Positions 1 to 5,580 of a stretch of DNA of 5,599 bases are shown here, piece by piece; the first letter of the stretch is position 1, and each line of letters begins with the position of its first letter. Source of the DNA: Micrococcales bacterium UBA3913 (GTDB lineage: Bacteria; Actinomycetota; Actinomycetes; Actinomycetales; Microbacteriaceae). The notes below the pieces were generated by a model, which saw only the letters and a list, made by a program, of their open reading frames with translations, was not told the origin of the DNA and did not search any database. A program made the position numbers and the translations under genes. Location: NCBI GenBank assembly GCA_002391425.1, contig DGEZ01000152.1:1-5599 (forward strand), in the 5' to 3' direction.

Positions 1-19
1 AGATGTGTATAAGAAACAG
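1..19. other. Sequencing adapter (Tn5/Nextera mosaic end), left edge
   Basis: The first 19 bases match the engineered Tn5 mosaic end AGATGTGTATAAGAGACAG with one mismatch (A instead of G at position 15). It points inward and is mirrored at the right edge, as in a tagmented library molecule. The natural Tn5 outer and inner ends differ from this chimeric mosaic end, so it is a library artefact and not an insertion sequence. Genomic sequence begins at about position 20. Residues read through the adapter on the minus strand (after the integrase IYSH) are spurious. Confidence 0.96.
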
Positions 20-1221
20 ACGTGGGAGTAGATGTTCATCGTCGTGGTGATCGTGGAATGCCCGAGCCGTTCCTGTACGACCTTGGGGTGTTCGCCGAGT
101 TCGAGCAGCAGGGTCGCGTGGGTGTGACGCAGCCCCTTGATGGTGACGCGGTGCAGGGAGTCGAACTTCGCGGTTGCCCATTTGAGGCGGCGATCCCAGC
201 GGCTGGTCATCGCGTCGGGTGAGCGGAGCTCTCCGTCGTCGTCTCCGAAGACGTAGGCGTCGGCTTTCGCAAGCTCGAACGACACTTCGGCTCGGGCAAC
301 CTTGTACGAGGCGAGCACCTTCAATGTCTCGGCGTCCACGTCGATGACGCGGGCGTTGCCGGTCTTTGTGGTCTTCGTCTTCGTCCAGTCGTCGGTGTCG
401 ACGGCGCGGCGGATGCTGACTCGCATGGTCTTCGTGTTGATGTCCGACCACTTGAGGGCGAGGGCTTCGGAGCGGCGCATGCCGGTGTAGGCGATGAGTC
501 GCCAGAGTGGGAACAGTTCGTCTTCGAGGGTGTCGCGGTTCCAGGTGAGGAAGGTCTGCAACTGCTCGGCCGTCCAGGTCGCGATCTCGGGTTTCTGTGC
601 CCGTACCTCGCTGGACTTCGGGGGCTTGACGGTGCGCTTCTTCTTCGCCGGGTTCACGGTGAGGTGCCCGTCGTCGATCGCGGCGTCGAGGATCGCTCCC
701 AGCACGACGTGCACCTTGTGGACGCTGTTGGCAGAGAGCGGCTGTCCTTTGCCGTATTTGTCGTTGCGGCCGTGGTTTTCGAGGTCGCGGTAGTGGCGGG
801 CGATGCGGGTGGCGGTGAGCTTGTCGAGCCGGATCGTGCCGAGCTGGGGGCGGATATGGTTGCGGATGATCTTCTTGTACCCCGTGATCGTGGACGCCGC
901 GAGCTTGAGCCCCGCCACCCACTCGTCCGCGTAGGTCCCCACGGTCGGCACTTTATTGCCGAACTTCTCGTTCTGCTTGCGCTGCTTCAATGCCTCTTGC
1001 AGGGCATCGTTGGCCTCGTCGGTGCTAGTAAACCCGGAACGGGTCAGGCGGCGCATCCCCATCTCGGGGTACTCGGGGTCTTTCAGGACGTAGATCTGGA
1101 ACCGCCACCGCTTGCCTTTGTCGGTGTCGTAGGCCTGGATCGAGCCGGGCTGTCGGGAGCGGGAGCGCCGCTGCTGCTTCTCACCCCCGCCGCCCTGCCC
1201 TGCGGGCTGCTTCGTGGTCAT
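20..1221 (-). CDS. int: Tyrosine recombinase / phage-type integrase, C-terminus cut by contig end
   Basis: Site-specific recombinase expected to integrate and excise the element through a covalent 3'-phosphotyrosine intermediate. The frame is open from ATG 1221 to the edge, giving about 400 genomic residues. Residues 28-80 (IQAYDTDKGKRWRFQIYV, then a charged helix) resemble the arm-type DNA-binding domain of actinobacterial integrases. Residues 88-190 are the SAM-like core-binding domain (TYADEW, GTIRLDKLT). From about 210 comes the catalytic domain: Arg I is R249 in TGMRRSEAL, the beta-hairpin Lys is probably K286 in TKTGNAR, Arg II is R365 in KGLRHTHATLLLE, H388 is in LGHSTI, and the nucleophile is Y398 in MNIYSH. 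In box II the usual His of HxxR is K362. Only the last few tens of residues should be missing, because adapter follows H400. The start overlaps the stop of the XRE gene (ATGA, 1218-1221) and has AAGGAG 9 nt upstream, so coupled translation is likely. An attP site would normally lie near the missing 3' end. Confidence 0.95.
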
Positions 1222-1871
1222 GACCGTGTGCTCCTTGCCGTCGTCGTGCCAGGCTGGTGGGTCTGGGCGTAGTTGTCGGCGTAGTCCTTGGCGTTGAACA
1301 CTCGCCCCTCCGGGTCGAGCTGCACTCCCCGCTCCTGGATCACGCGCGCGCGTGCCCGCGCTGTTTCCAGGCGTTCTTGGTAGGCGGCGATGGTCTTGGG
1401 GTGCGCGCTCGGCTTCTCGGGGTCGTCTTTGCTGGGGGCGGTCATGCCCGCGAGGGTAGTTTCGAGGTGATGGATGCGGTCGGTGCAGATCACCCATTCC
1501 TGCTGCCAGTAGTTGAACAGCCCCTCATCGGTGAGCACGAGTTCCCCGCGCATCCACCGGTCGATCTCTTCCGGCTCATACCCCTCGGGAACGCCCGTGA
1601 GCGTCGTCTGCTCGTCCGGTGGGGTCAGGAGCGCGGCGGGAGTGGTGCGCAGCAGGTAGGCGATCACGGTGAGGTCGTCCACGTCGACGCGGCGATCCCC
1701 GGCCTCTAGTTTGCTGATGCCCGAGGTGGAGAGCTTGCGCCCGGCGGCTTTCAGTCCGTCGGACATAGTGCGTAGGTCCATGCCGATGGCTTGGCGGGCG
1801 GCGCGGATGTTGTTCGCGACGTGCGTGTTCGTGATGCCTGCGGGGTTGCCCCGCACCCTATCGGTTTCCAT
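1218..1871 (-). CDS. XRE-family HTH transcriptional regulator, 217 aa
   Basis: Predicted DNA-binding regulator, probably controlling the integrase operon and the divergent excisionase-like gene. Residues 17-83 form a Cro/CI-type helix-turn-helix domain: NNIRAARQAIGMDLRTMSDGL, then the recognition region LSTSGISKLEAGDRRV, then a helix ending AYLLRTTPAALLTP, a typical XRE close. The C-terminal half (about 97-200) matches no domain I recognise. It contains EEIDRWMRGE, a Trp/aromatic patch (YWQQEWVICTDRIHHLETTL) and an Arg/Glu-rich helix (AAYQERLETARARARVIQE) that could mediate dimerisation. The ATG at 1871 has no Shine-Dalgarno, but a -10-like TAGTTT ends 6 nt upstream, which fits a leaderless transcript. 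The stop overlaps the integrase ATG by four bases, so the two genes form an operon. A GTG at codon 6 is an alternative start with no better ribosome site. Its order before int and opposite xis resembles prophage or ICE switch regions. That role is inferred. Confidence 0.88.
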   Translation of the reverse strand: METDRVRGNPAGITNTHVANNIRAARQAIGMDLRTMSDGLKAAGRKLSTSGISKLEAGDRRVDVDDLTVIAYLLRTTPAALLTPPDEQTTLTGVPEGYEPEEIDRWMRGELVLTDEGLFNYWQQEWVICTDRIHHLETTLAGMTAPSKDDPEKPSAHPKTIAAYQERLETARARARVIQERGVQLDPEGRVFNAKDYADNYAQTHQPGTTTARSTRS

Positions 1872-1877
1872 AGTAGA

Positions 1878-1906
1878 AAACTACAACGCAATGCTTGACA
1901 GCGCAA
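1878..1906 (-). promoter_or_regulatory. Putative leaderless promoter of the xre-int operon
   Basis: Read on the minus strand: TTGCGC (1901-1906) as a weak -35, a 17-nt spacer, then TAGTTT (1878-1883) as -10. Six nucleotides separate the -10 from the ATG at 1871, so transcription would start at or next to the start codon. Leaderless mRNAs are common in actinomycetes. The -35 is only a half match to TTGACA. A second -10-like TACTAT overlaps the start codon and cannot be excluded. Confidence 0.45.
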
Positions 1907-1923
1907 GTGCGATTCTCTACGGT
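1895..1923 (+). promoter_or_regulatory. Putative promoter of the excisionase-like gene
   Basis: Consensus -35 TTGACA (1895-1900), a 17-nt spacer, then TACGGT (1918-1923) as -10 (TA and final T conserved). The predicted start near 1930 leaves a leader of about 40 nt before the ATG at 1970. Its -35 abuts that of the divergent xre promoter (1901-1906), so RNA polymerase probably cannot occupy both at once. An open frame can be extended upstream from a TTG at 1895, but that TTG is part of the -35 box, so it is not a credible start. Confidence 0.6.
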
Positions 1924-1969
1924 GGGAGGAACCATATTTCTCGGCGCTGGCACGAACGGATGGTGCGAC

Positions 1970-2194
1970 ATGCGGCAGAGCACCCTCGACATGGACGACC
2001 TCCGGGGGCGTCGCAGCCTGGTCATCACCCGCAAAGAAGCCGCCGAAGCCCTCGGCGTCGATCCCCGCACGATCACCACGAGCATCAACGAGGGCACCAT
2101 TCCGCATGTGAAGCTCGGGCGGCGCATCGTGATCCCGCGCGAGAAGTTCCTCGCCCTCTTCGCAGACACCGCCGTCGACGGCGGCGAGTCCTGA
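1970..2194 (+). CDS. xis: Excisionase-like winged-HTH DNA-binding protein, 74 aa
   Basis: Small DNA-binding protein of the excisionase / MerR-like HTH_17 type. Such proteins bend attachment-site DNA and steer the integrase toward excision. The signature is SLVITRKEAAEALGVDPRTI (residues 16-35; helix-turn-helix with the second helix at VDPRTITTSINEG), then the wing IPHVKLGRRIVIPREKFLALF, ending in an acidic tail DTAVDGGES. ATG 1970 is chosen because GGATGG (1958-1963) lies 6 nt upstream and the start falls downstream of the predicted promoter. ATG 1991 (MDDLRGRR) would also keep the whole domain. It is transcribed away from the xre-int pair across a shared control region and followed by a strong hairpin, so it is probably monocistronic. 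A purely regulatory role is possible, because HTH_17 proteins are not all excisionases. Confidence 0.82.
   Translation: MRQSTLDMDDLRGRRSLVITRKEAAEALGVDPRTITTSINEGTIPHVKLGRRIVIPREKFLALFADTAVDGGES
2169..2184. repeat. Perfect 16-bp palindrome at the 3' end of xis
   Basis: CCGCCGTCGACGGCGG is its own reverse complement and lies inside the last codons of the excisionase-like gene. The 8-mer CACCGCCG that overlaps its left arm (2167-2174) recurs at 2220-2227 as the 3' arm of the terminator-like hairpin. The 5' copy could therefore pair with 2203-2210 instead. In GC-rich DNA such palindromes can arise by chance. Confidence 0.5.
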
Positions 2195-2202
2195 CGCTCC
2201 AT

Positions 2203-2227
2203 CGGCGGTGCCGAATCGGCACCGCCG
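2203..2227 (+). terminator. Strong GC hairpin between xis and the toxin-antitoxin operon
   Basis: An 11-bp perfect stem, CGGCGGTGCCG pairing with CGGCACCGCCG, closes over a 3-nt AAT loop and begins 8 nt after the xis stop. No T-run follows (TACCAGG), so it is not a textbook intrinsic terminator. U-less hairpins do act as terminators in actinomycetes. It probably insulates the antitoxin promoter from xis transcription, and as a symmetrical stem it could work in both directions. Confidence 0.65.
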
Positions 2228-2240
2228 TACCAGGCTTCCC

Positions 2241-2285
2241 GGTGAATGTCGGCGGAGCGACGTAAACTGATCTGAGAACGCCGAC
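2241..2285 (+). promoter_or_regulatory. Putative promoter and operator of the vbhA-fic operon
   Basis: A -10-like TAAACT lies at 2263-2268, with only a poor -35 (GGTGAA, 2241-2246, 16-nt spacing). A 7-bp inverted repeat, GTCGGCG (2248-2254) and CGCCGAC (2279-2285), brackets the -10. It could be an operator for autoregulation, as is usual for toxin-antitoxin operons, or a leader hairpin just before the ribosome site at 2289-2295. Both are inferences from position. Confidence 0.35.
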
Positions 2286-2303
2286 CACAAGGAGGCCCCC
2301 TGC

Positions 2304-2504
2304 ATGGCTCTCAAGACTCCGGTATCCGAGGCTCATGTCCGGCGTGTGCTCGCGGAGGTCGAGGCCGGGCAGGTCACGGCCGGTGCAGTTGTCTCTGAGT
2401 CGGATCGGGAGATCGCCCGACGTCAGGTGCGCGGCGAGTTGTCTGCGGATGAAGCGGTCCGTGAGGCGATCGCGGCGGCGCTTGACCGCTTCCCCGAGAA
2501 GTAA
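2304..2504 (+). CDS. vbhA: VbhA-family antitoxin, 66 aa
   Basis: Predicted small helical antitoxin that binds the Fic protein encoded next to it and blocks its nucleotidyl-transferase site. The best family signature is the C-terminal segment RRQVRGELSADEAVREAI (residues 39-56), which matches the VbhA pattern of a basic/hydrophobic helix, GEL or GEI, then an acidic D/E-rich turn and a closing helix. The N-terminal helix (EAHVRRVLAEVEAGQVTAG, 9-27) is where the inhibitory [S/T]xxxE[G/N] motif should lie. The best-aligned residues are AEVEAG (17-22), which lack both the Ser/Thr and the Glu at the expected spacing. Translation is well supported: ATG with AAGGAGG (2289-2295) 8 nt upstream. The fic gene follows after 21 nt with a GTG start, so more antitoxin than toxin is expected, the usual order for this system. 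Confidence 0.8.
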   Translation: MALKTPVSEAHVRRVLAEVEAGQVTAGAVVSESDREIARRQVRGELSADEAVREAIAAALDRFPEK

Positions 2505-2525
2505 CCCGTCCGGGCAGGAGCACCA

Positions 2526-3329
2526 GTGCCCAATCGCTACAGCTACCCGAACAGCCTGGTTCTGATCAACAAGCTGGGCATCACTGACTACGACCGATGG
2601 AAAACCGTCGAGACGGCCGCGGTCCATCAGCGCAAGGTCGAACTCACCGAGCACCCCATCCCCGGTAGCTTTGACCTCCCGCACTTGCAGGCCATCCACC
2701 GGCATCTGACGGGCGATCTGTATGTCTGGGGTGGTGACATCCGGGACACTGACACGCACCCCGGCGGCACCGGCATCGCGCATTGCCGTCCGCCGTTCAT
2801 CGTGCCCGAGGCCGAGCGCGTCTTCGGTGAACTCGCCGCCCGTGACCACCTCCGCGGACTGGATGCGGAGGCGTTCTCCGATGGGCTGGCGTGGGTATGG
2901 GGTGAAACGACGGCGATCCATCCGTTCCGCGATGTGAACACGCGCAGCCAGCACATCATGTTCAACCAGCTCGCCCGCGATGCCGGGTGGGTTATCGACT
3001 GGTCGCAGATTCCCGGCGACGTGTTCGCCCACGCCCGCACCCTCGCCATCGTGGAAAACCACACAGGGATCGACGCGCTGATCCGCCCAAACCTCCACCG
3101 ACTCGACAGCGGCAAGCGACCTGGCACGGCTTTGACGGTCGAGAGCGCGGCATTGACAGTGGAGCAGGTGCGCGGCTTCCAAGCGCGCGGCATCTCCCGG
3201 ACACCGGACGTGCTGGATCGCGAACTCGACGCAGCCCGCCGCCGACGTTCTCACCCGACCCCGGAGTCGTCCGGCACGGAGACACGCCGCCCGGAACCCC
3301 CGACGCCCCACGGCGGGCTGTCTCTGTAG
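2526..3329 (+). CDS. fic: Fic-domain toxin/effector protein with altered Fic motif, 267 aa
   Basis: Fic enzymes usually transfer AMP from ATP to a target hydroxyl; FicT/VbhT relatives act on DNA gyrase and topoisomerase IV. NKLGITD (15-21) and PIPGSFDLPHLQAIHRHL (44-61) give the usual N-terminal Fic helices. LYVWGGDIRDTDT (65-77) is the target-binding flap, like the common YPWAGELR. The active-site loop is HPFRDVNTRSQH (132-143). The base H132, F134, acidic D136, N138 and first Arg R140 are kept. The usual Gly before Asn is V137, the Gly after Asn is T139, and the second Arg position is H143. Fic proteins with NTR in place of NGR are a known variety, but the Val is odd, so activity or substrate may differ. 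After residue 190 there is a low-complexity, Pro/Arg-rich tail (ELDAARRRRSHPTP, TETRRPEPPTP) with no BID or other domain I recognise. GTG 2526 is the start, with GGAG (2517-2520) 5 nt upstream. The gene is co-transcribed with the antitoxin and ends 15 nt from the convergent traA-like gene. Confidence 0.88.
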   Translation: MPNRYSYPNSLVLINKLGITDYDRWKTVETAAVHQRKVELTEHPIPGSFDLPHLQAIHRHLTGDLYVWGGDIRDTDTHPGGTGIAHCRPPFIVPEAERVFGELAARDHLRGLDAEAFSDGLAWVWGETTAIHPFRDVNTRSQHIMFNQLARDAGWVIDWSQIPGDVFAHARTLAIVENHTGIDALIRPNLHRLDSGKRPGTALTVESAALTVEQVRGFQARGISRTPDVLDRELDAARRRRSHPTPESSGTETRRPEPPTPHGGLSL

Positions 3330-3344
3330 GCTCACCGGGCCAGA
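3330..3344. other. 15-nt convergent junction between fic and traA
   Basis: The fic stop (TAG, 3327-3329) and the traA stop (TGA on the minus strand, 3345-3347) are separated by only 15 nt. I see no hairpin or T-run here, so transcripts of the two genes probably overlap at their 3' ends unless termination occurs inside the opposite coding region. Confidence 0.7.
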
Positions 3345-5580
3345 TCACAAGCTGCGCCCAGGCCCTTCTCGCCGTTGACCCGGGCCAGTCCTGGTCAGCC
3401 CGACGTTGCGGCGCGTGAGGACTTCCTGACGGGCTTGCAGCGCCTCGCGCTCGGCCCGCTGCTGCGCGCGTCGCTGGGTGAGCCATTCGGCGGCCTCCGC
3501 GACGGGGCGCGCGTCCAGCTCCGCGATGACCCGTCGCGCCTCGGCTGCGCGCTTCCTGGCGTGTTCGGCATCTGCTGTGGGGTTGGGAACGCGGAACGTG
3601 CCTCGCATCTGCCGTGCCTGTTCCGCCCCGTACACGTCGACGGTAAGGCGATCCCGCTCGACGGCCTGCTGCTGGGCCGTCTGCTGCTTCGCGGCCTCGG
3701 TGTCGCTGAGGGCCCGTTCAGCCGCCCGCACCTCGGGGTGTGCGTCGGCATATTCCGTCGCGATCGTCTGCGCCCACTCGGCGACGGGGCGCAAGAGAGA
3801 CGGTGCAGTGCCCCATGCCTGGGTGACGCGCCGCTCGATCTTCTCGACCGACTCTGCCGCGGCATTGATGTTCCGGGCGGCGGTGCGCTTACGTCCGAAC
3901 CTCGCCTCCCTCGCTTCATTGCGGGCAGTGTGAAGATGGGCGCGGGCTTCTACGAGTTCTTGCCCGTCTGTGCGCGCCTGCGTCTCCACTTCGGCGGTGA
4001 CCGTGTGGCGGGTGTGCTCTGCAAGTTCCTTCGCGTGGGCCACATGCTCGGCGTGCTCCTCGGCTTCGACGTGCTGCGCCTGCTTCTGTGCGGCGAATCG
4101 CGCGGCGGCCTCCTCGAACAGTGCCGCGCGCTGCTCTGCGCGTTCGATGAGCTGGGTGAGGTGTGCCCGCTCGGTCTGCACGAGACGTACCGGACCATCC
4201 TCCACGAGCCCCCGCACGGCTTCCGCTGCGCGTTCGGTCGCGTGGGTGAGGCCGCGGTCGGCGCGGTCGCGCTCCATCGCCGCGACGAACTGTTCCCGCG
4301 CCTGCTCCTGGCTTTCGGCGACGACGTGCAACAGGTTCTGTTCCCGGCCCCGGGTCATGCCGACATACACGCCTGCGGCGCTGGTCGCGTCGGTGAGGAT
4401 CGTGTGCGACCCGGTGACGGTCGCGCCCTGCACCCCGTAGGCCGTCGCCGCATACGACAGGTGCGTTTGCTTGGCCACGTACTCGGCGGGCAGACGCACG
4501 GTGCGCCGCCGCTTGCGTCCATTCCCGGCCTCGCGCACTCTGAGCGTGCCGTCCTGCTCGATGTGTTGCACGATCCAGTTCTGCCGGTTCGCCACACCGA
4601 TGCCGGTGTTGTTCTTACGCGTCTGGATCACGTCCCCGGCACCGATGGGGAGGCCATCACTACCGGTCGCGGTGCGTTGGTCGTCGACCTCGCCGCGCGC
4701 CACTCGTTCCTCCCGGATACGGGCGTTCGCAGTCCGGGCCTCGTCGTTGGACGTGACGGTGACCGCTTCTCCCTCCCGGCCTTGCTGGGTGATGTGCTCG
4801 CGCACGTCCTCGTCGCTCGCGTGCAGGCGCACGAGTCCGAGCGCGGTGAGCTGGTCGAACACCGCGCCGGAGTTGTCGCCGTCGCGCATCCGCACTGTAA
4901 GGCCGGCGTAGGCGGGGTCGGCGAAGCGGTGCACCTCGGCCATGTCGAACGTGCGCCCCCGGAGGTGGGCGGCCATATCGAGCACACCGCCGCGTCCGAC
5001 GGCGGCGAGCTGCGCACGATCCCCGACGAGCGCGACGGTCGCGCCCGCCTCGGCGGTGACGGTGAGCAACGCGATTGCGGTGTCTTGGTCGAGCATCCCG
5101 GCCTCGTCCACGATCACCCGCTCACCCCGTCCCAGCCGCGCGCCCTCTGTCGGGCCGTGATAGGTGCGTCCAGTGTCGGGGTCGGTGTCGCCGGGTGCGA
5201 GGCGTGTCCACACGCCATCGCTGTTCCAGCGCCACCCGTGTGCATGCACGAGCGCCGCAACACTCGTTGCGGGTACGCCGAGTTCATCGTGCGCGACCTG
5301 CGCGGCGCGCAACGTCGGAGCAACCACCCGCGACGCCCGCCCGTGTCGTGCCGCGACCGCGATTGCAACCCCGAGCATCGTCGTCTTCCCGCTCCCTGCC
5401 GCGCCTTCTACGATCACGAGCGGGTCGGTCGATGCGACCGCGGCGGCGGCGCGCTCCTGCCCGGCATCCAGCCCCCGCTTGCGCGCCGTCCGGCGCACGT
5501 CCGGGTACTCGGGAGGGTGTTGCGAGATGCGTGCGGCGATGAGGTCGCGCAGCTCCGTTTCTGACTGCACCACCCTGAGC
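3345..5580 (-). CDS. traA: MobF/TraA-type conjugative relaxase-helicase, C-terminal part only (N-terminus beyond contig end)
   Basis: Conjugation protein of the TrwC/TraI/TraA class. An N-terminal relaxase nicks oriT and a RecD-like 5'-3' helicase unwinds the transferred strand. Only the helicase half and tail (744 genomic residues, numbered from the Leu codon at 5579) are present. A Q-like motif (LDAGQERAAAAV) starts it. Walker A is GAAGSGKT (59-66, K65), Walker B is VIVDEAG (155-161, D158/E159), and motif III is GDRAQLAAVGRGG (186-198). EVHRF (about 215-219) follows. Motif V is in LSYAATAYGVQGAT (about 374-387), and motif VI is VYVGMTRGRE (404-413, R410). From about 424 to 744 is a 320-residue charged Ala/Glu/Arg/Gln helical tail with a His-rich stretch near 503-525, probably coiled coil. 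The apparent start MCIRDR is translated adapter, not a real N-terminus. The relaxase catalytic Tyr and His triad and oriT are not in the window. An isolated helicase is less likely, given the integrase context and similarity to TraA helicase halves. Confidence 0.9.

Larger units (their letters stand above)
1868..1925. promoter_or_regulatory. Candidate operator pair (imperfect inverted repeat) in the divergent region
   Basis: Minus-strand TTTTCTACTATGG (1880-1868) and plus-strand TTCTCTACGGTGG (1913-1925) agree at 10 of 13 positions, so they form an inverted repeat. Each copy overlaps the -10 region of its own promoter. A smaller palindrome with GTAG/CTAC arms around four A (1873-1884) sits within and beside the left copy. 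The arrangement suits a dimeric repressor acting on both promoters, and the XRE protein is the obvious candidate. Binding is inferred. Confidence 0.4.

Noticed and set aside
664..1272. 202-codon plus-strand frame opposite the integrase
   Set aside because: The minus-strand frame carries the full integrase catalytic set. This one is a Val/Leu/Gly-rich shadow without a domain or ribosome site.
1895..1969. N-terminal extension of the excisionase-like protein from a TTG at 1895
   Set aside because: The TTG is part of the TTGACA -35 box, and the extra 25 residues precede the conserved domain. ATG 1970 lies downstream of the promoter.
2526..3329. Fic gene as a dead pseudogene
   Set aside because: Although the motif is altered, the frame is intact with a good ribosome site, the flap and core are conserved, and the partner antitoxin gene is retained.
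2085..3335. 416-codon minus-strand frame opposite vbhA and fic
   Set aside because: The plus-strand genes have good ribosome sites and recognisable motifs; the opposite frame has none and spans the intergenic hairpin.
3375..5564. 729-codon open frame on the plus strand opposite the helicase gene
   Set aside because: It is antisense to a gene with all helicase motifs in order. The translation shows no domain, and long antisense frames are expected from G/C third-position bias.
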